Assembly (NCBI GenBank): GCA_964430935.1
Contig: CAYSHK010000040.1
Span: forward strand, 1-19,962
Direction of reading: 5' to 3'
Source of the DNA: Thermopetrobacter sp964430935
GTDB lineage: Bacteria; Pseudomonadota; Alphaproteobacteria; Rhizobiales; Aestuariivirgaceae
Length of the DNA stretch: 19,962 nucleotides
This document shows positions 6,761 through 14,727 of the stretch, piece by piece; within the stretch, counting starts at the first letter, position 1, and every line of letters starts with the position of its first letter. The translations under genes were made by a program, and so were the position numbers. Under the pieces are notes generated by a model. It searched no databases. It was not told the DNA's origin and saw nothing but the letters and a program-made list of their open reading frames with translations.

Positions 6761-9700
6761 TCATGTTCCGCCCGCCTCGCCGGTGCGGACCCGCCGTCCG
6801 CCGATTACGGCCAGATCGGCCAGGATGCCGTACAGGGCCGGCACCAGCAGCAGGACGAGCAGCGTGCCCGCGGCCAGACCGAAGGTGATGGTCACCGCCA
6901 TCGGAATGAGGAACTGCGCCTGCACGGATTTCTCGAACAGCAGGGGGGTCAGCCCGCCCATGGTGGTGAGCGATGTCAGCAGGACGGCGCGCAGGCGGTC
7001 CTTCGCGGCCCCCGTGGCGGCTTCCCGCGGCGTTTCGCCGTTCGCCAGCCGTTCGTCCGCCCGGGCGACGAGAATGATGGAATCGTTGACGATGATGCCC
7101 GACAGTCCCAGCAGGCCGATGAGGGACAGCATGGTCAGGTCCATGCCCATGATCATGTGCCCCGCCACCATGCCGATGATGCCGAAGGGAATGATCGCCA
7201 TGACGATGAGGGGCCGCAGGTAGCTCTCGAAGACCCAGGCGAGCACGATGTAGATGAGGGCCAGCGCCAGCAACAGCCCCTTCTGGAGATCCGAGAAGCC
7301 CTGCCGCTGCTCCTCCAGTCCGCCGCCCATGGACAGCTCGATCCCGTGCCGCGCGGCGATTTCCTTCACGCCGGCCTCCGCGACCTTGCGCCTGGCCTCC
7401 ACGAGCGTCAGGCGGGAGGCATCTATGTCCGCTCCGACCATGATGCTCGTCTTGCCGTCGCGGCGGAATATGGTGTCGAAGGAGGGCCGCTCCTCGAGAT
7501 TCGCGATGGCGTGCAGCGGCACGTAGGTGCCGTTCGGCGCCCGCACGCGCAGTTCCTGAAGCGCCTGCATGCCGCGCCCCCTTCCGGTCATGCGGATCCG
7601 CACGGCGATCTCCCGCGATCCACGGGCGAAGCGGCGCACGACCTCCCCCTCCAGCGCCCGGCGCACCTGCGCCGCCACGTCGTCGATGGAGAAGCCGAGC
7701 GCCCTGCCCCGCTGGTTCAGGCTGATGCGCACGTCCCGTTTGCCCCAGGGCAGATCGTCGTCCACCGACTGGATGCCCGGGATCGCGGCGAGTGCGTCTT
7801 CGATCTCCAGGGCGGCCCGCTTGATGCGGAACGGATCGTCGCCACGCAGACGGATCTCCAGATCCCGGGGGGCGCCACCGTGCCGGCGAACGCCGATGGA
7901 GAACTGCGCCATGCCCGGAATCGGCGGCACTTCGCGTTTCCACGCGCGGATGATCTCGCGGGTGCGCACACTTCGTTTCTCGGAGGGGGTCAGCTGCACA
8001 TCCAGCTGCGCCAGATGGTCTCCGCTGGTGTAGCCGAGCTTGCCCAGCCACGCGAACGTGGTGTCCACCAGCTTCTCGCCCCGCCCCAGTCGCCGCTGCA
8101 CCCGCATCAGCGCATCCTCCACGATGCGCAGCGCCTCCTCCGTCTTCTCGCGCGGCATGCCCGACTGCAGGGCGATGCTGGCGGAGATGTATTCCGGTTC
8201 GGGAGACGGGAAGAAATTGAAGCGCAGACGCCCGCTCGTCACCATGGCGACGGACACCATCAGCAGTGCGATCGTGCCGGCAAGCAGGGCATGCCGCCAT
8301 TCGTAGGCTCCACGCACCACCGGGCCGAACACCCTGTCCCTGAATGCGGCGAAACCGTTGTCGAAGGCCATGCGGAAACGCCCCGGCCTCTTCATGCCGG
8401 CGAGGGCATGGCGCAGATGGGCCGGCAGGATGAGGAAGCATTCCGCGAGCGAGGCCAGAAGGGCGGAGATCACCACCAGCGGCAGCGCGGTGAGCATGTC
8501 GCCCACGCGCCCCCCGAAGAAGAAGGTGGGCAGAAAGGCGACGATGGTCGTCAGCGTGGCCGCCAGCACGGGCGCCATCATGCGCATGGCCCCGCGTTCC
8601 GCCGCCTCCTCCGGAGGCAGTCCCTGCGCCCGCAGGGTCGCCGCGTGCTCGCCCACCACGATGGCGTCGTCCACGATGATGCCGAGGGTGAGGATCAGGG
8701 CGAACAGGGAGAACATGTTGATGCTCTGCCCGGACACCCACATGATGGCCAGCGTCGCCAGCATGGCCACGGGGATTCCGGCCGCCACCCAGAAGGCGAT
8801 GCGGGCGTTGAGGAACAGGAACAGGACCACGAGGACGATCGCCAGTCCCTGCAGGCCGTTCACGAACAGCAGCCGGATGCGGTCCTGCAGGTATTCCGCG
8901 CGCACGTCGAAGATCCGCACCTCCAGCCCCTCCGGCAGGGTGGGCCGGAGCCTGGCTATGTATTCGTGCAGGATGCGGTTGGTGCGCAGCGTGTCGGCGC
9001 GCGGCGTCCTCTGGACCTCGAGACGGATGGCGGGCTGGCCGTGGTACATGCCGCGCACCTGGTCGGCATCGAAGGTCTCGCGCACCTCCGCCACGTCGCC
9101 GATCACCAGCTTCTCGCCGCTTCGGCTGGAGCGCAGGGGAATGGCGGCGATCTCCTTCGCGGTGTCGGCCCTGCCCGTTCCGTGCACCGTGCGGTTCAGG
9201 GCCCCGCGCAGGGATCCGGCCGGCATGTCGCGCGATTCGCGGGCTATGGCGCGGGAGATGTCCTCCATGCTCAGGCGGTAGCGCGCCAGATTCCGCTCCG
9301 AGGTCCGCACGAGGATCTCGTCGTCCCGCGCGCCCGTCATGGTCACCCGGTCGATGCCGGCGGCGAGCAGACCGTCCCGGATGCGCAACGCCCATTCCTT
9401 CAGCTTGCGTTCCGGGAAGGGACCGGTGACCAGTATCTTGGCCACCCGTTCGTAGCCCCGGACCAGCCGCACCTTCGGCGGGTCGATGTCCTTGGGAAGG
9501 GTGGTCACGTCGTCGACCGCCTTCTGCACCTCCTGGAGAACGGAATCCGGATCCATGTCGCGCCGGAACTGGACGGCCATGTAGGCGCTGCCCTCGCGCG
9601 CCTGTCCGAAGAAGTCCTCCACGCCGTCCAGATACCGCAGCACGGGTTCCAGATTGCGGATCACCGCCTTGTCTATGTCCGTGGCCGAAGCGCCGGGCCA

Positions 9701-9889
9701 GGAGACCCTGATCGAAACGCGCGGATTCTCCCGCGTCGGCAGAAGCTGGGTGTTCAGGCGCTCCAGCGCCAGCAGGCCGGCGATGCACAGCAGAACCATC
9801 AGTAGATTGGCCGCGGTGCCATGGCGGGTGAAGAATCGCACCGGCCCCGCCATCAGCGGGAAGCGCTCCCTTTCGTGTACCTCCTTCAT
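6761..9889 (-). CDS. RND efflux permease (AcrB/HAE1-like)
   Basis: The 1042-residue inner-membrane proton antiporter has the usual RND layout: TM1 at about 27-45, a large periplasmic porter loop, a TM block from about 340, a second periplasmic loop, and a terminal TM block. Motif GIIVDDAIVVGEH (403-415) in TM4 carries the paired Asp407/Asp408 of the proton relay. The segment FFPSPEPEYISASI opens the second periplasmic half. It forms a tripartite pump with the adjacent adaptor (ATGA overlap); no TolC-type outer-membrane gene is present, so that partner must be elsewhere. It most resembles general multidrug/lipophile pumps (COG0841) rather than CusA metal pumps, but the substrate cannot be told. 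It is the last gene of the long minus-strand series. Confidence 0.95.
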   Translation of the reverse strand: MKEVHERERFPLMAGPVRFFTRHGTAANLLMVLLCIAGLLALERLNTQLLPTRENPRVSIRVSWPGASATDIDKAVIRNLEPVLRYLDGVEDFFGQAREGSAYMAVQFRRDMDPDSVLQEVQKAVDDVTTLPKDIDPPKVRLVRGYERVAKILVTGPFPERKLKEWALRIRDGLLAAGIDRVTMTGARDDEILVRTSERNLARYRLSMEDISRAIARESRDMPAGSLRGALNRTVHGTGRADTAKEIAAIPLRSSRSGEKLVIGDVAEVRETFDADQVRGMYHGQPAIRLEVQRTPRADTLRTNRILHEYIARLRPTLPEGLEVRIFDVRAEYLQDRIRLLFVNGLQGLAIVLVVLFLFLNARIAFWVAAGIPVAMLATLAIMWVSGQSINMFSLFALILTLGIIVDDAIVVGEHAATLRAQGLPPEEAAERGAMRMMAPVLAATLTTIVAFLPTFFFGGRVGDMLTALPLVVISALLASLAECFLILPAHLRHALAGMKRPGRFRMAFDNGFAAFRDRVFGPVVRGAYEWRHALLAGTIALLMVSVAMVTSGRLRFNFFPSPEPEYISASIALQSGMPREKTEEALRIVEDALMRVQRRLGRGEKLVDTTFAWLGKLGYTSGDHLAQLDVQLTPSEKRSVRTREIIRAWKREVPPIPGMAQFSIGVRRHGGAPRDLEIRLRGDDPFRIKRAALEIEDALAAIPGIQSVDDDLPWGKRDVRISLNQRGRALGFSIDDVAAQVRRALEGEVVRRFARGSREIAVRIRMTGRGRGMQALQELRVRAPNGTYVPLHAIANLEERPSFDTIFRRDGKTSIMVGADIDASRLTLVEARRKVAEAGVKEIAARHGIELSMGGGLEEQRQGFSDLQKGLLLALALIYIVLAWVFESYLRPLIVMAIIPFGIIGMVAGHMIMGMDLTMLSLIGLLGLSGIIVNDSIILVARADERLANGETPREAATGAAKDRLRAVLLTSLTTMGGLTPLLFEKSVQAQFLIPMAVTITFGLAAGTLLVLLLVPALYGILADLAVIGGRRVRTGEAGGT

Positions 9890-11274
9890 TGTCCCGCCAC
9901 CCGTACGCGCATGCCGGGTTTCGCCTGAGGCAGATGGCTGGCCATGACCACGTCACCGTCCTTCAGCCCCCCGCCGATCACGACGGTTCCGTTCTCCCAG
10001 GCCACGGGTTTCACTTCGCGCGGCGTCAGGCGCCCGTCCGCGACCACGTAGACACGTCCGTCATGCAGGGCTCCCTCCGGAAGTCTGGCCACGGCCGGCA
10101 GCTCCGGCCCCTCGAGAATAACGTCCACGAAGGAACCGATGCGCAGTCCCCCGGTTTCCGTTCCGGCCCCGTCGAACGTGGCGAAGGCCACCACGGAACC
10201 GCTGTTCTCGTCCACCTCTGGCGCCAGCCGGTCGATCCGCCCCCGGATCTCCCTGCGCGCCCGTCCGGCCTCCCAGACGATGCGCACCGGCAGGCCGGCC
10301 ACGGCGCCGCCGGTCGCCAGCAGATCCCCGTACCGGTCCTGGGAGATGGTGAAACGCACCTCCAGGTCGTTGCGCGCGACCATGGTCGCGAGACGGTCGG
10401 AAGGCGTGACGTACTGCCCCCGCGCCGCCGAGGCGGACAGCACGATCCCGTCGAAGGGCGCAAGCAGTTCCGTATCCTTCAGGTCGCGCCGCGCCCGTGC
10501 GATGGCGTGCTCCTGACGCCTGGCCTGCGCCCGGTACTGTGCGAGCCGCGCACGGGCCATGCGGATCGCGCTGGTCTTCTGCAGCACGGCGAGCCGCTTC
10601 TGGGCCTCGGCCAGCGCCGCGTCGTCCACCGCCTTGTCCGAGGCCGCGCCCCGTTTCAGCAGGCGGCGCTTGCGGGACAGGTCGCGCTCCGCGATCTCCA
10701 GCTGCTTCCGGGCGTTCACGAGGGACGCCTCCTCGAGGCGGATCTGGGCCTCCGTTTCGGCGATCTTCGCGCGGATCTCCTCGAGCTCCGCCTCCGCCTC
10801 CCTCAGGGCCGTGCGATAGTCCATGTCGTCGACGCGGACGAGCAGCTCGCCCTTGCGGACGTTCCCGCCTGCGCGCAGATTGCCGGACACTTCCACGATG
10901 CGACCCGAAACCGGCATGCGGAGTTCAAGGCGCCGTCGCGCGACCACCTGTCCATAGAAGGTCATCCTCTGCTGCCAGGGCTCCAGCTTCACCCGGCGCA
11001 CCTCGATGATCGGCGGCCGGCGGCGCGGGCGCTCCCACCTCCCGGAATGGCCGTAGCGCGGCCCACGCGGACCGTGCCGCGAGCGCGTCCAGCGGCCGCG
11101 TTCGCCCTTGCCCTTTCCGTCCGCGGTGGCCGCGGCCCCGGATCCGGGACGTTCCGCGTAATGCCTGTACCCCGCGACGCCCAGCGCCAGCAGGACGACG
11201 GGCAGCAGCGTCATCGCCAGCAGCCTGATCCGTCCCCTGCCCCTGTCCTTGTCCCGCACGTCTTCCCTGTCCAT
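9886..11274 (-). CDS. RND efflux periplasmic adaptor (membrane fusion protein)
   Basis: The 462-residue HlyD/AcrA-type adaptor has an N-terminal membrane anchor at about 18-36. An unusual Arg/Gly/His-rich linker (about 50-88, including SRHGPRGPRYGHSGRW) follows. Then come lipoyl half-motifs (VSGRIVEVSGNLRAGGNVRKG at about 122-142 and LLAPFDGIVLSASAARGQYV at about 270-289), an alpha-helical coiled-coil hairpin between them (about 155-265), a beta-barrel, and a membrane-proximal domain ending QAKPGMRVRV. It bridges the RND permease to an outer-membrane channel. I start at ATG 11274, but GGAG is very close to it. Other in-frame starts (ATG 11361, GTG nearby) are possible. The 134-bp gap after tonB is the widest in the operon and holds an imperfect hairpin (11347-11377), so an internal promoter or processing site is possible. 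Confidence 0.92.
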   Translation of the reverse strand: MDREDVRDKDRGRGRIRLLAMTLLPVVLLALGVAGYRHYAERPGSGAAATADGKGKGERGRWTRSRHGPRGPRYGHSGRWERPRRRPPIIEVRRVKLEPWQQRMTFYGQVVARRRLELRMPVSGRIVEVSGNLRAGGNVRKGELLVRVDDMDYRTALREAEAELEEIRAKIAETEAQIRLEEASLVNARKQLEIAERDLSRKRRLLKRGAASDKAVDDAALAEAQKRLAVLQKTSAIRMARARLAQYRAQARRQEHAIARARRDLKDTELLAPFDGIVLSASAARGQYVTPSDRLATMVARNDLEVRFTISQDRYGDLLATGGAVAGLPVRIVWEAGRARREIRGRIDRLAPEVDENSGSVVAFATFDGAGTETGGLRIGSFVDVILEGPELPAVARLPEGALHDGRVYVVADGRLTPREVKPVAWENGTVVIGGGLKDGDVVMASHLPQAKPGMRVRVAGQ

Positions 11275-11346
11275 GCTCCGTGCCCCGAAATTCCATGACA
11301 CGCGACCCCGGTAACGGATACGCCCGGCATCGCGGATTCCGTCGCG

Positions 11347-11377
11347 CCCGGCCGCATGCATGAAACATGCCGCCGGG
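11347..11377. repeat. imperfect hairpin between tonB and the RND adaptor gene
   Basis: CCCGGC (11347-11352) pairs with GCCGGG (11372-11377), and inside it GCATG (11358-11362) pairs with CATGC (11366-11370) around an AAA loop, with an asymmetric internal bulge. There is no T-run. It may slow or process the transcript and so lower efflux gene expression relative to tonB. Confidence 0.35.
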
Positions 11378-11408
11378 AAGACCCTTCACCCCCGGAACGA
11401 AACCCGTA

Positions 11409-12365
11409 TCAGCGGAACCTGAACGGGATCGAGAATCGCAGTTGCGCCGCCGTCATGCCGGCGGGCGGTCTCGGATACGGCGACGCGCGCCGGACCGCGG
11501 AAAGCGCCGCCCGCGCAAGGGCGGAATCGCAGTTCGACCGCGCGATGCGCGCCGAGCGCAGACTGCCCGAGCGCGAGAGCGAGAAACTCACGACGACCCG
11601 GCATTTGCTCCCGCTTCCGCGCGGGCGATAGCGCGAGATCCGCGCCCTGACGAGCGATCCATACTGCCGCACCCGGCGCAACGAGGCCCGCGCACCCGTC
11701 GAGGTCTGACGCGGCCCGCGCATGCTGCCCTTCGTCGAGCCCCGTACCAGACGGCCGGCCGCGTTCACCTTGGCCAGATAGCCGGCCCGTTTCCGGACCT
11801 TCTTCCGCGCCTTTTTGCGCACCTTCTTCCGCTGCTTCTTCGGCCGCTTTTTCGGCTTCGCCTTTGGTTTCGGCAGCGGTTTGGGAGGCTCCACCTTCTT
11901 GGGTTCGGGTTCCGGCTTCACCTCCGGCTCCGGTTCGGGCTCCGGTTTCACTTCCGGTTCCGGCTCGGGCTCGGGTTCCGGTTTCACTTCCGGCTCCGGT
12001 TCGGGCTCGGGCTCCGGTTTCACCTCCGGCTCCGGTTCCTGCACCTGGGGCTCCGTCTCCGGCGCGATGTCCTGCTCTTCCTGTTCCTGTTTCAGGGCCT
12101 GCTCCGCCTCGGCCATCTTGACCAGGGGGGGCGGCTCCATGGCCTGTTCGGGCTCCGGCTCGCCTTCTATGTCGCCCTGAATCTTCTCCTCGATGACCGG
12201 CGTCACCTCGAGATTCATGCTCAGCGTGGCGACATCACTCTCGATGGCACCCACCTGACGGGAGCTGTTGAGCAGGAAGAAACCGCCGGCATGCAGTCCC
12301 AGCGCGATCAGGAAGACCGATCCGTCGCGCAGCAGTTCCCGCACCCTGTTTCCCAGATCATGCAT
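11409..12365 (-). CDS. tonB: TonB energy-transducing protein
   Basis: The 318-residue TonB has a single N-terminal TM at about 15-33 with the expected buried histidine (ALGLHAGG, His25). A long Glu/Pro and Lys/Pro rod spans about 68-165. A very basic stretch (about 165-194, repeated RKKVRKKARKK) follows, then a C-terminal domain (about 240-318) with RVVVSFSLSRSGSLRSARI, ALARAALSAVRRASPYP and the terminal beta-strand RFSIPFRFR. Two cysteines (255, 279) in the C-domain could form a disulfide. It transmits proton-motive energy from ExbB-ExbD to the receptor plug across the periplasm. It starts three bases after the ExbD gene. Its presence with a receptor in one operon indicates a dedicated motor. 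The start follows from spacing and the TM position. Confidence 0.93.
   Translation of the reverse strand: MHDLGNRVRELLRDGSVFLIALGLHAGGFFLLNSSRQVGAIESDVATLSMNLEVTPVIEEKIQGDIEGEPEPEQAMEPPPLVKMAEAEQALKQEQEEQDIAPETEPQVQEPEPEVKPEPEPEPEPEVKPEPEPEPEPEVKPEPEPEPEVKPEPEPKKVEPPKPLPKPKAKPKKRPKKQRKKVRKKARKKVRKRAGYLAKVNAAGRLVRGSTKGSMRGPRQTSTGARASLRRVRQYGSLVRARISRYRPRGSGSKCRVVVSFSLSRSGSLRSARIARSNCDSALARAALSAVRRASPYPRPPAGMTAAQLRFSIPFRFR
11911..12040. repeat. tandem coding repeats in the TonB rod
   Basis: Near-identical units begin at 11911, 11941, 11977 and 12013, with periods of 30, 36 and 36 bp. On the minus strand each encodes EVKP followed by EP dipeptides. They differ mainly at third positions. Unit number could vary between strains by slippage, changing how far TonB can reach across the periplasm. 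Confidence 0.85.
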
Positions 12366-12368
12366 GGC

Positions 12369-12794
12369 CTACTTCCTGCGTACGGCTATGAGTTGAACGC
12401 GCGTGATCCCCGCATCCGTGAGGGCCTTCAGCAGGGGCAGCACGACCCGCACCTCCGTCGCCCTGTCGGCCTTCAGGCGCACCTCGACGGATTTTCCCTC
12501 CGCCATTTCCTTCAGACGCCGCACGACGGCCTCGCTGTCGAGCCGCTCGTCGCCCAGGGCCATGGCACCCGTGCGATCGATCAGCACGACGGGCCCCTCG
12601 TCCGGAAGTTCGCCCTCCGACTGTGCCTCCGGGGGCTCCACGTCCAGCAGCTCCGCGGCATGGAACGTGCCGGCGATCATGAAGAAGGTCAGCAGCAGGA
12701 ACACGATGTTGATCATCGGGATCAGCCGGTCGTTGCGGTCCGGCTCCCGTTTGGACTCGAAGAAGTCCCCGTTGCCTCCCAGCGGATCACTCAT
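12369..12794 (-). CDS. exbD: ExbD/TolR-family protein, Asn in place of the TM aspartate
   Basis: The 141-residue protein has a cytoplasmic start, one TM at about 26-44 (IPMINIVFLLLTFFMIAG) and a periplasmic C-domain with VEVRLKADRATEVRVVLPLLKALTDAGITRVQLIAV, the ExbD fold. At the position of the conserved protonatable Asp of ExbD (Asp25 in E. coli) it has Asn29. This is known in some ExbD paralogues, but here the neighbouring ExbD keeps the Asp. Its start overlaps the previous ExbD gene by eight bases (ATGAGTGA), so translation is coupled. It works with ExbB and TonB in the inner membrane. Confidence 0.92.
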   Translation of the reverse strand: MSDPLGGNGDFFESKREPDRNDRLIPMINIVFLLLTFFMIAGTFHAAELLDVEPPEAQSEGELPDEGPVVLIDRTGAMALGDERLDSEAVVRRLKEMAEGKSVEVRLKADRATEVRVVLPLLKALTDAGITRVQLIAVRRK

Positions 12795-13353
12795 TTCCCG
12801 TTCCCCCGTTCACGCCGCCCGCCGCCGGTCCGTTCGACTCCGCCGGAGAATCCGGCGCGACCCGCGGCGGAACGATGTCCCGCGCCGCCTCCGTTCCATC
12901 CTCCTTCGAGACGATGCGGACCCTGAACCCGGGCACCGACTTCAGGGCGTGCATGGTGTCGATGAGGAGCTGCACGGAAACGTCCCCGTCCGGTTCCACC
13001 AGCAGCAGCGGCTTGTTCTCGGCCGCCTCCTTCTCCGGAGGCTGATGATGCGCGAGAACGCCGGTGAAACCGACGATGTCGCCGATCTCCTCCCCGTCGA
13101 GCTCGAAAAACCCGTCCGCGCGCACCCGCAGATGCAGAACCTCCGTCTTGCTGTCCTGCGGCTGCGGCCGGGGCAGCGCCTTGACCGGCGTCTTGCGGAT
13201 GGTGACGTCCACCGGCGTGAACCGGTCGAACTGCGTCACGACCATGAAGAAGATCAGCAGGATGAACGTGAAGTCGATGAGGGCGGCCATGGACATGACC
13301 GACCTGCGACGCTTTCCGTCGATCGTGAAGCCGGACCGCGCCCGAGACTTCAT
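12787..13353 (-). CDS. exbD: ExbD/TolR-family protein, Asp-containing, with long C-tail
   Basis: The 188-residue protein has one TM at about 20-38 (SMAALIDFTFILLIFFMVV) carrying Asp27, the expected proton-relay aspartate, and a periplasmic ExbD domain with LLLVEPDGDVSVQLLIDTMHALKSVPGFRVRIV. It ends in an unusual Pro/Gly/Asn-rich tail of about 35 residues. I start at ATG 13353, which has GGGGGAA upstream and leaves 13 bp after exbB. An earlier in-frame ATG (13374) would overlap exbB. It pairs with the following Asn-type ExbD. A mixed ExbD dimer inside the ExbB ring is the simplest reading. Confidence 0.92.
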   Translation of the reverse strand: MKSRARSGFTIDGKRRRSVMSMAALIDFTFILLIFFMVVTQFDRFTPVDVTIRKTPVKALPRPQPQDSKTEVLHLRVRADGFFELDGEEIGDIVGFTGVLAHHQPPEKEAAENKPLLLVEPDGDVSVQLLIDTMHALKSVPGFRVRIVSKEDGTEAARDIVPPRVAPDSPAESNGPAAGGVNGGTGNE

Positions 13354-13366
13354 TTCATTCCCCCGT

Positions 13367-14014
13367 TCAGCATTCATCCCGCTGTCCGCCGTAGACATGC
13401 GCCAGGAAGCGCGCCACGGTGACGGACGCGTACTGCCGCAGCCTGTCGAGCCTGTTCTCCGCCATGTTGAAGGTCACGATGGCCGGAATGGCCACCACGA
13501 GACCGAGAGCCGTGGTCAGCAGGGCCTCCCAGATGCCGCCGGCGAGCAGCGCCGGATCCGCCTTGGAGCCGGCGGACTGCAGAGCCTGGAACGCCGAGAT
13601 CATGCCGAGGATCGTGCCCAGCAGACCGAGCAGCGGCGCGATCAGACCGATCAGCTCCAGCAGCCGGTCGTTGCGGGACAGACGCATCATCTCCCGCGTC
13701 GCCACCGCGCGGATCTCCGCCTCCACGGCCTCCCGCCCCTCTCCGGCCAGGATCCGTTCGGCCCCCGCGCGCAGCATGCGGGCCACGGGATGACGGGATC
13801 CGCCGAGCGTCCGCAGGGCCGCTTCCACGCCTCCGTCGTCCAGCGCCTTCAGCGCCTCCTCCACCTTCCGCGTACTGTTGAGCCGGGCGAAGAGAAAGAT
13901 GAGGACCTTGCCGAGGATGAGGGTCAGCGACAGGACGGAGAGCGCGACGAGAACGGCGCCGACGGGACCGATGTAGTTGTAGGTCTTGATGAGCAGTTCC
14001 GTGTCGAAGGTCAT
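13367..14014 (-). CDS. exbB: ExbB/MotA/TolQ-family proton channel
   Basis: The 215-residue inner-membrane protein has three TM segments (about 15-40, 115-140 and 160-184). It carries the family signatures LIGLIAPLLGLLGTILGMI and WEALLTTALGLVVAIPAIV, with the polar Thr residues that line the channel. It forms the pentameric proton channel around the ExbD helices and powers TonB. The ribosome site GAGGGGG precedes ATG 14014. The gap to the upstream CcdA-like gene is 15 bp. Confidence 0.94.
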   Translation of the reverse strand: MTFDTELLIKTYNYIGPVGAVLVALSVLSLTLILGKVLIFLFARLNSTRKVEEALKALDDGGVEAALRTLGGSRHPVARMLRAGAERILAGEGREAVEAEIRAVATREMMRLSRNDRLLELIGLIAPLLGLLGTILGMISAFQALQSAGSKADPALLAGGIWEALLTTALGLVVAIPAIVTFNMAENRLDRLRQYASVTVARFLAHVYGGQRDEC

Positions 14015-14029
14015 GTGCCAGACACCCCC

Positions 14030-14713
14030 TCAGGTCATTGTCCAGGAAACGATCAGCCGCGCGCCGAAAAGCACGAGGATGACGCCGTTGATCCGCCGCA
14101 GCAGCGCGGCGTGCTTCGGGATCTCCTGCCGGATGCGCGTCGCCAGCCAGCCCGCCGCGCCACCGATGTAGTAGAGGGGCGAGGCCGCCGCCCCGAGACC
14201 GAACAGAAGGCCGTAGAGCGCGCCCTCGGTCGGCGAACCGCGCACCGCGGCCAGCATCAGCACGGCGGTGAGCGGCAGGCAGGGCATGAGCGACGTCGCC
14301 ATGCCCAGCCCCAGCATGTGGGCGGTGCCCTTCAGACCGGTGCGTCGCACCGGCCCCGCCGCGGGCTTCGCGCAGGAACTCTTCCGCGAGAAGATGACGG
14401 CGACGCCGATCGCCACGACGATGCCGCCCGCCACGGGCAGCAGCATGCCTTCGTCGAGCCAGGCGAGCAGCGTCTCGCCCGTCGCTCCCGCCGCCGCGCC
14501 CAGCACGGTGTAGGTCGCCACACGGGCGATGATGAACAGCGCCGTGAGATTGAAGGCTGGCATGAAGCCGCCGGCCTTCCCGTTCGTCTGCATCGCATTC
14601 GCGAACAGATACGGCGCGAGCATCGGCAGGCAGGAGAAACTGCACAGAGTCAGGCCATAGAACAGGCCCATGGCCAGAATCCCGACATGGTCGGAGCTGA
14701 ACCAGCCGAGCAT
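14030..14713 (-). CDS. CcdA/DsbD-like membrane protein (also annotated sulfite exporter TauE/SafE type)
   Basis: The 227-residue protein has six TM segments in two pseudo-symmetric halves. Each half has a Cys-Leu-Pro in its first helix: CSFSCLP (Cys24, Cys28) and LMPCLP (Cys145). A Cys-Pro pair at equivalent places in TM1 and TM4 is the hallmark of CcdA/DsbD proteins, which pass electrons from cytosolic thioredoxin to periplasmic thiols. A cytosolic loop between the halves (about 108-130) has Lys/Arg and Cys114. The family is often labelled 'sulfite exporter' by domain name only. It lies between the ATPase activator and exbB with gaps of 14 and 15 bp. The start ATG 14713 has a weak ribosome site and probably depends on coupled translation. 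Confidence 0.85.
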   Translation of the reverse strand: MLGWFSSDHVGILAMGLFYGLTLCSFSCLPMLAPYLFANAMQTNGKAGGFMPAFNLTALFIIARVATYTVLGAAAGATGETLLAWLDEGMLLPVAGGIVVAIGVAVIFSRKSSCAKPAAGPVRRTGLKGTAHMLGLGMATSLMPCLPLTAVLMLAAVRGSPTEGALYGLLFGLGAAASPLYYIGGAAGWLATRIRQEIPKHAALLRRINGVILVLFGARLIVSWTMT

Positions 14714-14727
14714 CGACAGCTGCTGTT

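Noticed and set aside
7157..9805. Very long plus-strand open frame opposite the RND permease gene
   Set aside because: It is rich in His, Arg, Gly and Gln with no domain pattern, as expected for the antisense of a GC-rich gene. The minus-strand protein has full RND motifs.
11911..12040. Regularly spaced repeats resembling an array
   Set aside because: They are in-frame coding repeats of the TonB Glu-Pro/Lys-Pro rod with no unique spacers, so not a CRISPR array.
14030..14713. Sulfite exporter function for the TauE/SafE-like protein
   Set aside because: The paired Cys-Leu-Pro motifs in both halves fit CcdA/DsbD electron transfer better; the exporter label is a domain name without sulfur genes nearby.
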